The position numbers were made by a program, and so were the translations under genes. From positions 1 through 10,524 of the forward strand of contig JAUNCV010000064.1 in the NCBI GenBank assembly GCA_030526445.1: a stretch of DNA of 10,524 bases, read 5' to 3'. This stretch comes from Bacteroidales bacterium. GTDB taxonomy: Bacteria; Bacteroidota; Bacteroidia; Bacteroidales; UBA3663. Under the pieces are notes generated by a model. It saw nothing but the letters and a program-made list of their open reading frames with translations, was not told the DNA's origin and did not search any database. Every line of letters starts with the position of its first letter. Within the stretch, counting starts at the first letter, position 1. Of this stretch, positions 1 through 5,427 are shown in pieces.

Positions 1-330
1 TGTCTTCAAGTCCGTTCTTTTGTGTTTGCTCTGGCAGACACATCGTGCCCACCCATACTTGAAAGCTTGTAATCGATGCCCACGCCACAAGCATGGAGCA
101 CAGTTTGCCCAAGAGACATTCCTTGCCATGGTCAGCAGAGCAGACTAAGGCAGTAATGACACTTGGGCAAAGGACTCAAACAGGAGAGTTCATCATCCCT
201 GCCATCAAGAAGCGGACGGAAACTTGACGCTTCTGTCTGCTTCGTGCTGGCCTTAGGGCTGAAGGACACTCCTTTGGTAGTTTGAGTCTGGCTGTGCTGC
301 ATTGCTTGTTTCCCGCCCTGACTTTGGTGC
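1..330. other. Unassigned stretch, no convincing gene
   Basis: No recognisable protein or RNA gene. Frames are open on both strands (for example minus 132-350), but their translations are rich in Ser, Gln, Cys and Lys, look unlike a folded protein, and the 132-350 frame would start inside a terminator hairpin. Two plus-strand frames that enter from the left edge stop at about 72 and 148, so the 3' end of an upstream gene is possible. The stretch is visibly more GC-rich than 580-860. It holds some inverted repeats, such as GACTCAAAC (173-181) with GTTTGAGTC (281-289), so a structured RNA or an old insertion remnant is also possible. Confidence 0.3.
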
Positions 331-332
331 AT

Positions 333-367
333 AAAAATAGGCCTACCCATTGGTGATGGATAAGCCT
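333..367 (-). terminator. Rho-independent terminator of the small minus-strand unit
   Basis: The arms 339-349 and 357-367 form an 11-base-pair stem with G-U pairs and a 7-base loop. On the minus strand the stem is followed by A and five T residues. It sits about 70 bases after the stop of the small membrane ORF and closes a transcript of roughly 250 bases. The plus strand also has a T-rich tail (TTTTATT), so it may work in both directions. Confidence 0.6.
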
Positions 368-437
368 TTTATTATAATGTAAGGGAAAGGAATAACCTCG
401 AATCCCTCTGCTGCTTGTGTCTGTTTTTAAGCAGGTG

Positions 438-551
438 TCATCGATCTCTCCTGTAGTCGTTCTTAGTCCAGCCACCCCAGAGACCTTTGAAGACGATACC
501 CAGGACATAGAATACGGCAAGCACAACGAGTGCAGAAATTACATCCTCCAT
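438..551 (-). CDS. Predicted 37-residue single-pass membrane protein
   Basis: The product starts MEDVISALVVLAVFYVLGIV and ends with a charged tail (KNDYRRDR). Residues 4 to about 26 form one hydrophobic helix followed by an aromatic-glycine stretch (FKGLWGGW), as in a small inner-membrane peptide. The ATG at 551 is chosen over an upstream in-frame ATG because the promoter -7 element (600-593) puts the transcript start near 586, downstream of the longer start. A terminator follows at 367-333, so the gene appears monocistronic. I do not recognise the family. Its small size means a noncoding RNA with a chance ORF cannot be excluded, although the hydrophobic segment and the well-placed promoter favour a real peptide. 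Confidence 0.5.
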   Translation of the reverse strand: MEDVISALVVLAVFYVLGIVFKGLWGGWTKNDYRRDR

Positions 552-592
552 AGTGAATGTTATTATTGAGTTAATACTATTGTTTCTATGTG

Positions 593-624
593 CAAATATA
601 GTGATTTTCTGCGAGATAACCAAA
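593..624 (-). promoter_or_regulatory. Bacteroidetes-type promoter (TTTG-N20-TATATTTG)
   Basis: Read on the minus strand, TTTG at 624-621 and TATATTTG at 600-593 are separated by 20 bases. This matches the -33/-7 pattern of the primary sigma factor of Bacteroidetes. Expected transcription start is near 586, about 35 bases before the small membrane ORF. Confidence 0.6.
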
Positions 625-661
625 TATATTTAGTTAAATATCGAATCGTAAATGTTAATAA

Positions 662-838
662 TTTGTAGGGGGCTATCTTGTAGGATTTCTTTCTTTTGGA
701 GGCGCATATTATGATGTAGATGCTTTTCATAGGACATTATCAGATATTTATGATGTTGTTGGTAAGAAAAATGATGAAATTTGGCGATTGAAATCCGCTT
801 TTATGACCAAAATTGAGCAAAAAACTCATTTTTTTTAA
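662..838 (+). pseudogene. Possible remnant of a coding sequence
   Basis: An open frame of 58 codons runs from just after a stop at 659-661 to a TAA at 836-838. It has no ATG or other good start near its 5' end. The translation has protein-like content (a GGAYYDVDAFHRTLSDIYDVVG segment, then a charged region with MTKIEQK). It may be the 3' part of a decayed gene next to the tRNA cluster, a common integration site. The DNA is AT-rich, so a chance open frame is a real alternative. Confidence 0.2.
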
Positions 839-860
839 TAAAAATCAAACTTTTTTTCTG

Positions 861-897
861 CTACGAAAAAAGACTGCATTCGGCGTATCTACCTTTG
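861..897 (+). promoter_or_regulatory. Promoter and WYL-type operator of the tRNA cluster
   Basis: TACCTTTG at 890-897 fits the Bacteroidetes -7 element, 15 bases before the first tRNA. Just upstream lie the half-sites TACGAA (862-867) and GGCGTA (882-887). The block CTACGAAAAAAGACT... GCGTATC...TTTGCACC closely matches the minus-strand promoter of the short WYL gene (CTACGCAAAAAGACT...GCGTATCTTTGCACC). This suggests that the tRNA cluster answers to the same regulator as the rest of the locus. Confidence 0.5.
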
Positions 898-912
898 CAC
901 CGTCAAACAAAA

Positions 913-997
913 GGAAGCATGGGTGAGTGGCTTAAACCAGCACACTGCTAACGTGCCGAACCGCAAGGTTCCGAAGGTTCGAATCCTTCTGCTTCCG
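913..997 (+). tRNA. tRNA-Ser (GCT)
   Basis: Seven-pair acceptor stem GGAAGCA/TGCTTCC with G as the discriminator base. The anticodon loop CTGCTAA holds GCT at 947-949. A long variable arm (GAACC GCAA GGTTC) marks it as a class II tRNA, as expected for serine. The T-arm is canonical. CCA is not encoded. It is the first gene of an eight-tRNA run. Confidence 0.93.
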
Positions 998-1002
998 CAA
1001 AT

Positions 1003-1076
1003 GGTGAGGTAGCTCAACTGGATAGAGCAGCTGTCTACGAAGCAGCCGGTTGTGGGTTCGAGTCCCTCCCTCATCA
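1003..1076 (+). tRNA. tRNA-Arg (ACG), first copy
   Basis: Acceptor GGTGAGG/CCTCATC with one G-U pair, D-arm GCTC/GAGC, anticodon loop CTACGAA giving ACG, and T-arm GTGGG TTCGAGT CCCTC with one T-T mismatch. CCA follows directly at 1077-1079, so this gene may encode its own CCA, unlike its neighbours. A second, very different tRNA-Arg (ACG) ends the cluster. Confidence 0.9.
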
Positions 1077-1081
1077 CCAAA

Positions 1082-1154
1082 GGAACTTTGGCAGACATGG
1101 TGTATGCGCAGGACTGAAAATCCTGAGAATGTGGTTCGAGTCCACAAGGTTCCA
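1082..1154 (+). tRNA. tRNA-Phe (GAA), atypical
   Basis: Seven-pair acceptor GGAACTT/AGGTTCC, anticodon arm CAGGA CTGAAAA TCCTG with GAA, and T-arm TGTGG TTCGAGT CCACA. The D-arm is unusual, with a 3-pair GCA/TGC stem and an 11-base loop. The variable loop has only 4 bases, which rules out leucine or serine types. All parts fit a 73-base tRNA. The body differs from the usual bacterial tRNA-Phe as I remember it, so it may be a diverged accessory copy. Confidence 0.8.
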
Positions 1155-1161
1155 CTTTTAT

Positions 1162-1270
1162 TGAGGTGTTCTCCAGCGGCAACGAGAGCAGACTGTAAAT
1201 CTGCCGCCTTTCGGCTTCGTGGGTTGTTCCCGTTGGTCACGCGCAAGCGGAGCGAGTCCCTCCACCTCAA
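1162..1270 (+). tRNA. tRNA-Tyr (GTA) with a 27-base insertion in the T-loop
   Basis: Acceptor TGAGGTG/CACCTCA with discriminator A1270, D-arm CTC/GAG, anticodon arm GCAGA CTGTAAA TCTGC (GTA), and a class II variable arm GCC TTTC GGC. The T-stem starts GTGGG-TT (1219-1225) and resumes CGAGT-CCCTC (1253-1262). Removing 1226-1252 rebuilds the standard loop TTCGAGT exactly. The insert contains a CGC-GCAA-GCG hairpin (1240-1249). The first pair is T-A rather than the G-C usual for bacterial tRNA-Tyr. It could be a tRNA with an intervening sequence, a Y-RNA-like tRNA mimic, or a pseudogene. An alternative fold pairing CTTCGTG with CACG(CGC)AAG is possible. Confidence 0.7.
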
Positions 1271-1278
1271 CAAAAGAC

Positions 1279-1349
1279 TGCCCTATGGTATAATGGTAGC
1301 ACAACAGGTTTTGGTCCTGTTGGTGAAGGTTCGATTCCTTCTGGGGCGA
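1279..1349 (+). tRNA. tRNA-Gln (TTG)
   Basis: Acceptor TGCCCTA/TGGGGCG with a weak T1-G72 first pair, typical of glutamine tRNAs. Anticodon arm ACAGG TTTTGGT CCTGT with TTG; T-arm GAAGG TTCGATT CCTTC; discriminator A. CCA is not encoded. It lies 8 bases after the tRNA-Tyr. Confidence 0.9.
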
Positions 1350-1355
1350 CTATAT

Positions 1356-1429
1356 GGAGTTTGTAGCTCAGTTGGTAGAGCGCCAGGTTGTGGCTCTGGT
1401 GGTCGTGGGTTCGAAACCCATCAAACTCC
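1356..1429 (+). tRNA. tRNA-His (GTG)
   Basis: The extra G at position -1 (1356) pairs with C73 (1429), extending the acceptor to eight pairs (GGAGTTTG/CAAACTCC). This is the identity mark of histidine tRNAs. Anticodon loop TTGTGGC holds GTG; D- and T-arms are canonical. Confidence 0.95.
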
Positions 1430-1434
1430 CTAAT

Positions 1435-1506
1435 GCTTCAATAGCACAGTGGAAGTGCAGCTCACTTGTAATGAGCAGATCGTAGGTTCGAATCCTACTT
1501 GAAGCT
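1435..1506 (+). tRNA. tRNA-Thr (TGT)
   Basis: Acceptor GCTTCAA/TTGAAGC, D-stem GCAC/GTGC, anticodon arm GCTCA CTTGTAA TGAGC with TGT, and T-arm GTAGG TTCGAAT CCTAC. All stems pair perfectly. The discriminator is T. Confidence 0.93.
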
Positions 1507-1510
1507 CTAT

Positions 1511-1584
1511 GGCTCATTAGTTCAGTTGGATAGAACGTGGCGCTACGAACGCCAAGATCGGGAGTTCGAATCTCTCATGAGTCA
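1511..1584 (+). tRNA. tRNA-Arg (ACG), second copy
   Basis: Acceptor GGCTCAT/ATGAGTC with one G-U pair, anticodon arm TGGCG CTACGAA CGCCA with ACG, and T-arm GGGAG TTCGAAT CTCTC. It has the same anticodon as the gene at 1003 but differs across nearly all stems, so it is not a recent duplicate. It is the last gene of the cluster, with a terminator 8 bases later. Confidence 0.93.
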
Positions 1585-1591
1585 CAAAGAA

Positions 1592-1631
1592 AAGACTTCT
1601 TCTCTGACATTATCGTTAGAAAAGAAGTCTT
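1592..1631. terminator. Bidirectional terminator between tRNA cluster and short WYL gene
   Basis: A perfect 10-base inverted repeat, AAGACTTCTT (1592-1601) and AAGAAGTCTT (1622-1631), can extend inward with TCT/AGA. It ends both the plus-strand tRNA transcript and the minus-strand regulator, whose stop lies 7 bases away. The minus strand has a T-rich tail (TTTTCTTT); the plus-strand tail is weaker. Confidence 0.65.
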
Positions 1632-1637
1632 AATTCA

Positions 1638-2051
1638 TTATACGAAGTTCAGAATGGACATCAATCTGCTCTGTACTTTAGATAACACCTTCACAGTCTC
1701 ATCATTGTCAAGATTCTCTTTCTTCTTGAGCAGCACAATGGCTTCTTTTATGAGCTCGCAATCATCTTCTGACAATGGATTGTTTGTAATGGAATAATCA
1801 GGATCTGCGTACCTGTAGTATATTCTGTCATATACTTCAATAGGAGCGTAGTAACCCAGTTTGTCTGACCTCATGATTTGGATGTCCATCTGAACAGTCC
1901 TGGCGCAGACGCCTTTCTTGATTCCTTCCATATCATAGAGAGCTTCACAGCAGGCCTCGACGAGATCATCGAGGGTCCATCTCCTGTATTTGTTTCTTAA
2001 ACATTTGTCTATAGTCTTGTACCTTATCAAGGCATTCTTATTTGCTGGCAT
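1638..2051 (-). CDS. Truncated WYL-regulator paralogue, HTH part only (137 aa)
   Basis: From MPANKNALIRYKTID onward this protein matches the first ~130 residues of the full WYL regulator encoded at 7273-8295 (shared blocks: CLRNKYRRWTL, RTVQ.DIQ.MRSDKLGY.API). It then diverges and stops at residue 137. It keeps the predicted N-terminal helix-turn-helix region and a helical linker but lacks the ligand-sensing WYL domain and the C-terminal extension. The ATG at 2051 is chosen because it aligns with the paralogue's start; an upstream in-frame ATG at 2114 lies inside a terminator hairpin. No WYL remnant follows, as the stop runs into the terminator. It may bind the same operator and act as a partner, competitor or constitutive form. 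Expression must read through the hairpin at 2084-2118. Confidence 0.8.
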   Translation of the reverse strand: MPANKNALIRYKTIDKCLRNKYRRWTLDDLVEACCEALYDMEGIKKGVCARTVQMDIQIMRSDKLGYYAPIEVYDRIYYRYADPDYSITNNPLSEDDCELIKEAIVLLKKKENLDNDETVKVLSKVQSRLMSILNFV

Positions 2052-2077
2052 AGTTGTTTCTTCATTTGTAAGTGGAT

Positions 2078-2118
2078 AAAAAAATAGTTGGAATCTCCGG
2101 CAAGGATCATCCAACTAT
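2078..2118 (-). terminator. Terminator or attenuator hairpin ahead of the short WYL gene
   Basis: A perfect 9-base inverted repeat, ATAGTTGGA (2084-2092) and TCCAACTAT (2110-2118), has a small inner ATC/GAT pairing and on the minus strand is followed by six or seven T residues. It lies only about 27 bases before the ATG at 2051 and I see no promoter in between. It therefore either ends a separate leader RNA or controls read-through into the regulator. Confidence 0.65.
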
Positions 2119-2338
2119 CATTATTTTGGTATTTTCACAATGGCACACTATGATGCCAGATAGAAATAACTATGTCGGTAATGATTGACGAATCCCATGC
2201 CGTATGTACTTAATGTATGCACATAACTACTCTGCTCAAAGCGTCGATAGCTCTGAGTAAAATACTGAGTTGTTATGTTGGCAAATTGCTTCATACTTTA
2301 TAGGATTCTTGTTTTATCGAATTAAAATTTTCAAATTG
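2084..2338 (-). ncRNA. Long structured leader RNA or separate small RNA
   Basis: This follows a Bacteroidetes promoter (-7 at 2352-2345) and ends in the hairpin at 2118-2084, giving about 255 bases with no good ORF. A 9-pair stem with one A-A mismatch joins 2222-2231 to 2268-2277, and inside it CTCAAAGC (2235-2242) pairs with GCTCTGAG (2250-2257). A further hairpin, TGGCA/TGCCA, lies at 2141-2158. Promoter, folded core and terminator are the layout of a small RNA or an attenuated leader. No known RNA family is recognised. Confidence 0.5.
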
Positions 2339-2344
2339 CGGGTG

Positions 2345-2380
2345 CAAAGATACGCATAATCAACGAAGTCTTTTTGCGTA
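2345..2380 (-). promoter_or_regulatory. Promoter with WYL-type operator (leader RNA and short WYL gene)
   Basis: On the minus strand TATCTTTG (2352-2345) is a -7 element followed by GCACCCGCAA, the same text as at the rtcB promoter. The half-sites TACGCA (2351-2356) and TGCGTA (2375-2380) are exact inverted repeats spaced by 18 bases, one overlapping the -7 element. No good -33 element is visible, so regulation by a protein bound here is likely. Confidence 0.6.
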
Positions 2381-2446
2381 GATGGAAGAAATCTTCATTT
2401 TTGGTTGAATTTTCTTCGTGATAGCATGGATTTGTTTGTTTTCGGT

Positions 2447-2546
2447 TGAAAAAAATGCAAGACTGTCGGATTCTAACCGACGAAGGGGAAGTCCCAGCTT
2501 GAAGTTATCGCGCCTCCTTTGTACACTTGGATAAGTCTTGCATTTC
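2447..2546 (-). ncRNA. tRNA-like cloverleaf RNA ending in a U-tract (Y-RNA-like candidate)
   Basis: The two ends pair perfectly over 12 bases (2453-2464 with 2534-2545), and the minus strand then has seven T residues. Inside, a T-arm look-alike GTCGG TTAGAAT CCGAC (2481-2465) abuts the closing stem exactly as a tRNA T-arm abuts the acceptor. Two more arms are possible: TTATC/GATAA, and AAG-CT-GGG with CCC-CTT. The result is a cloverleaf of about 95 bases with an over-long closing stem. It begins 5 bases after the stop of the RING/TerD gene, so it doubles as that gene's terminator. A closed stem plus U-tail plus tRNA mimicry is the design of bacterial Y RNAs; that assignment is inference. Confidence 0.55.
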
Positions 2547-2550
2547 GTTA

Positions 2551-4815
2551 TTACATATACAGCAGTTTGGTCACGTCTGCAGGATTGAGAGCCCACTCGT
2601 AGGTGTAAGCTTCGTCTGCCTCGTCGGCAGTTTCGGCTGCTACCAGATTCTGAGCCTTTGCCTTCATGTCGAGCAATTCACCTACAGAAAGCTTTGCCTC
2701 AAGTTTATTCAACAATGCTTCGATGGAAGCGCTGTCAGCACCACGTAGAGTCTGTGCGGTGAATGGCATTTCGAGCCAGATGATTTCGCGCTTGGCCACA
2801 TCGAGCACGCCGAATACCAATCCTTTGGCAAGATTGCCTTCGCTGATACGCACCATGTGCTGCACGCATGAAGGGTCGTAGGCCACACCAGTCTCCTCGG
2901 AGATAGTCATCGGATTGGCCGAATCCATCCAACCTACAACGAGGTTAGGGGAGAGCGAACCGCAAGAATAGGCATTACAGGTGAAGGTAGCATACTTGGC
3001 GCCGGCAGCCTCAAGTTCAGGCAATGACAGCTCAACATATTCGGCAGTACCTACCATTTCAGGAATGCTGCGGATGTCGCCCGAGTGCTTGGCACCAACA
3101 CACTTGAGATTGAAGAAAGCACACTCTGCAATCTTGCCTTCTGGCAAGGCGATGCGACAGCTCAAGTCCATGTCAAGGTGCTGGGCGTGGAGACCCTTAC
3201 CCCATTGGAGGAACAGACGAACGGCATCTCCTTCAACTGGGAAACGAGTACCCATCAAGGCACATGAAGTATCCTGGACTGTAGTCGCACGATCACCCAC
3301 GCTTACAGGGATGTTGTAAAGCATAGGATCAATATAGATGCTCTTTGCCTCGGTCTTCTGGGCAGCAAATCGACGTTCCATAGAACAACGATAAAGGGCA
3401 TTGACGTCTGCAGCCATCTTCTTGAGAGTATCTTCGTCGTAGAGAGCCAACAGCTTGTTTGCCTCAATACGATGAGTAACACCTGTGATAGGACGGGCCA
3501 CACGAGTAGTCTTCGCATCGAAGTAGTTCTCGGCTGCATTACCCAATGAAAGGAGCAAGCGCGCAGGCATCTTGTCGGCAATCTCATTAAATGCTGTAAG
3601 TACTTTATCGCTGCCAAAGCGAAGCATGGTGGCAAACAGACAACGGGCGAAAAGGCCTGGGCGCTCCTTGAGCAGAGCCAGAGTCTGATCAGCATCATTG
3701 TCAAGACGGGCCTTATCCACACGTCCCTGCCACGTAGAATATTCCTGCTTGTAGAACACGTCGAGTATCTTGGCCAGATGTTCCATCTCCTTCTTGCGAG
3801 AGTATTCTCCTAAGCGAAGGGCGCGGATCATACGAACCCACATACCACGTTTAGGATTCATATTCTCAGCAGCCTGATGAGCACTCATCGGCAGCCCATT
3901 CATCCACTTTGCCACACGTAGACAAGCCTTGCGATCGTACTTCAGCATCAGCTTCTTCTTCATCTCTGCTGCTGCATCGGCGCCACGGTCGAGTGGCCCC
4001 CAGATGTGAGAGTAGAGTTTTCGGGCATGAGCTACAAGTGTCTTTGGCTCAATGATCTGTACGTAACCGGTCTTCTCGTACCAAAGATAACGGAGCACGT
4101 CGGTAGGAGTCTTCAGAAGCTTTGCGGCCTCGTCGGCCTTGTCTTGAGCTACCAGGAGCTTGATGACAAGCATGGCTGTCTCCTTCATCGAAATCTCAGT
4201 ATCGACAGGCAACGAGTATTGCTGGAGCAGTATCTCGAGCGAATCCTTCTGTGTGCCATCGAGCGGAGTGGCAGACGAGAGGAGGGAGGCAAAGACATTC
4301 TGCATGTCCTTTTCTGTGAAGAGGCGAAGTTCCTTGAGCTTGCTGCCTTGTCCTTTATAGACAAAGTCTGCAGTCTTGAACTGGGTGCCGCAGAACGGGC
4401 AGCCATTGTATCGTTCGATAGGGAAGGTGCCCTCTGGAATAAAGTGTCCGCAAGGCATGGTGGTTCCTTTCATGCCTGCATCTTTGAAATCAAATACATT
4501 AGCCACCCAGGTAATGAGATGGTCGATGGATGATTCTCCGGTTGGTACATCCCAACCCTTGACGAGTGGAGCCCAGTTTAGGTCAACACCCATCACCTCG
4601 TTGATGCACTCAGTAATTTCTGCCAACACGTTGGCCGATACAGCGTTAAGCGCATGCAGAAGCTCCTCGCTGACGCAGAAACCATTCTCCTTCAGGCGAG
4701 CTACGAATGCCATCACGGGTGCTGTAGCTTCCGAAGTCATGTTGATCTCCTCGCGATTGATGTCGAGGTAGAGTGCGCGATAACGCAAAGCAACTTTTGT
4801 CAAAGTCTTATTCAT
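2551..4815 (-). CDS. RING-like zinc protein with helical region and TerD-like domain (754 aa)
   Basis: A zinc-site motif CGH (122-124)...CPFC (139-142) resembles a RING or treble-clef finger. Residues about 160-480 are helix-rich and repeat-like, with basic and tryptophan-containing stretches (RVAKWMNGLP, MWVRMIRALRLGEYSRKK) that could hold RNA. Residues about 530-690 resemble TerD: LDMDLSCRIAL, the KHSGD signature at 576-580, then a beta-rich stretch. From memory it fits the family labelled MXAN_6230/SCO0854 RING-domain proteins. It lies downstream of rtcB and the tRNA-like array on the same strand. The helical part might do the job of the Ro60/TROVE module found beside RtcB in other bacteria, but I see no von Willebrand MIDAS motif, so Ro60 homology is unproven. 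No signal peptide; cytoplasmic. The start at 4815 is the first ATG of the frame; M26 is a weaker alternative. Confidence 0.75.
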   Translation of the reverse strand: MNKTLTKVALRYRALYLDINREEINMTSEATAPVMAFVARLKENGFCVSEELLHALNAVSANVLAEITECINEVMGVDLNWAPLVKGWDVPTGESSIDHLITWVANVFDFKDAGMKGTTMPCGHFIPEGTFPIERYNGCPFCGTQFKTADFVYKGQGSKLKELRLFTEKDMQNVFASLLSSATPLDGTQKDSLEILLQQYSLPVDTEISMKETAMLVIKLLVAQDKADEAAKLLKTPTDVLRYLWYEKTGYVQIIEPKTLVAHARKLYSHIWGPLDRGADAAAEMKKKLMLKYDRKACLRVAKWMNGLPMSAHQAAENMNPKRGMWVRMIRALRLGEYSRKKEMEHLAKILDVFYKQEYSTWQGRVDKARLDNDADQTLALLKERPGLFARCLFATMLRFGSDKVLTAFNEIADKMPARLLLSLGNAAENYFDAKTTRVARPITGVTHRIEANKLLALYDEDTLKKMAADVNALYRCSMERRFAAQKTEAKSIYIDPMLYNIPVSVGDRATTVQDTSCALMGTRFPVEGDAVRLFLQWGKGLHAQHLDMDLSCRIALPEGKIAECAFFNLKCVGAKHSGDIRSIPEMVGTAEYVELSLPELEAAGAKYATFTCNAYSCGSLSPNLVVGWMDSANPMTISEETGVAYDPSCVQHMVRISEGNLAKGLVFGVLDVAKREIIWLEMPFTAQTLRGADSASIEALLNKLEAKLSVGELLDMKAKAQNLVAAETADEADEAYTYEWALNPADVTKLLYM

Positions 4816-5096
4816 AACAGTTATAATTTAAAAGGTAATTGGCAAACATGGACAGATTACAAATCAGTTGCTTTAGAAGCGAGAAGTATGTTCACCTTGA
4901 CCTTGTTAATAAAATTGAGGTAATTGGCTGACTGCGGCAGGGCTGCGAATCTTCTGCCTTATAATTGGTAGCAAGAGAAGTAAGCCAGTCTTGACCTCTA
5001 AGTAAATTTGAGATAATTGAGATACTACTTTCCCAGCTATTAACCGGGCGAAAAATCTCCAATGTTGAAGTAAGTCTCTCTTAGACCTCGTTGTTG
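4816..5096 (-). repeat. Degraded tRNA-like and hairpin repeat units ahead of the RING/TerD gene
   Basis: No ORF is credible here. On the minus strand the segment repeats pieces of the neighbouring array. Bulged hairpins recur at 5067-5089, 4977-4998 and, weaker, 4883-4905, about 90-94 bases apart. The text GAGGTAATTG or GAGATAATTG recurs (plus strand) at 4917-4926, 5010-5019 and 5224-5233, with a partial copy near 4833. At about 4931-4949 (minus) CGCAG-CCCTGC-CGCAG looks like the 3' end of the tRNA-like gene at 5097-5215 with its T-loop deleted. These appear to be decayed copies of one unit. The stretch would form the leader of the RING/TerD gene if it is co-transcribed with rtcB. Confidence 0.5.
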
Positions 5097-5215
5097 TGCT
5101 GCGAGCAGGGCTCGAACCTGCGACCCTTAGTACCATAGTAGTATGTGATAATTAGTCCTTGAATGGAAATTCCATCACAAACAAACTAATGTTCTACCAA
5201 CTGAACTACCGCAGC
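5097..5215 (-). tRNA. tRNA-Asn-like (GTT) with ~46-base insertion in the anticodon loop
   Basis: Acceptor GCTGCGG/TCGCAGC, D-arm GTTC/GAAC with GG in the loop, T-arm GCAGG TTCGAGC CCTGC and discriminator A are all canonical. The anticodon stem TTAGT (5189-5185) pairs with ACTAA (5131-5127). The loop begins TTGTT, giving anticodon GTT at 5182-5180, but then carries 48 bases where two are expected. The extra segment folds on its own: TGTGAT (5179-5174) with ATCACA (5149-5144), enclosing AATTTCC...GG..AATT. It shares AATTTCC and CATACTA with the next two genes. It may be an intron-bearing tRNA that RtcB could rejoin, or a tRNA mimic that never charges. Confidence 0.65.
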
Positions 5216-5300
5216 ATGTATGAGAGGTAATTGATACAGCTATATGGAGCCTCTTTAGCGAATGATAGAAAGAAGTAAGCTGTTCTTGACCTTCTCATTG

Positions 5301-5422
5301 AGGTGCGGGCAGGATTCGAACCTGCAACCTGATGATAATAGTATGCCAACCTTGTCCGCAGTATTGCGGAAATTGGAAAACAGAACGCAAGCGCCTGCTC
5401 TATCCAGTTGAGCTACCGCACC
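5301..5422 (-). tRNA. tRNA-like gene with inserted domain, nominal anticodon GCG
   Basis: Acceptor GGTGCGG/CCGCACC, D-arm GCTC/GAGC and T-arm GCAGG TTCGAAT CCTGC are canonical. Counting from the D-arm places GCG (arginine) at the anticodon position, 5388-5386, but GGCGC has no matching 3' strand, so the normal anticodon stem is lost. The extra region holds a helix CCAA/TTGG, a perfect hairpin CCGCA-ATAC-TGCGG (5369-5356), AATTTCC, and CATACTA (5345-5339), paralleling both neighbours. As it stands it cannot form a normal tRNA without processing. A bulged-C hairpin follows 7 bases after its 3' end. Confidence 0.6.
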
Positions 5423-5427
5423 AAAGT

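Noticed and set aside
1050..1433. Plus-strand ORF of 127 codons and minus-strand ORFs 889-1182 and 932-1273
   Set aside because: They run through five tRNA genes on the other or same strand; the proteins are translated tRNA sequence.
3303..3722. ORF of 139 codons on the minus strand inside the 754-aa gene
   Set aside because: Out-of-frame shadow of a long, better-supported gene; composition rich in Leu, Arg, Trp and Cys.
2551..4815. Calling the 754-aa protein a Ro60 orthologue
   Set aside because: No von Willebrand MIDAS motif and no clear TROVE signature can be seen; only context and helical content suggest a similar role.
5097..5215. Group I intron in the tRNA-Asn-like gene
   Set aside because: About 46 extra bases is far too short for a group I core.
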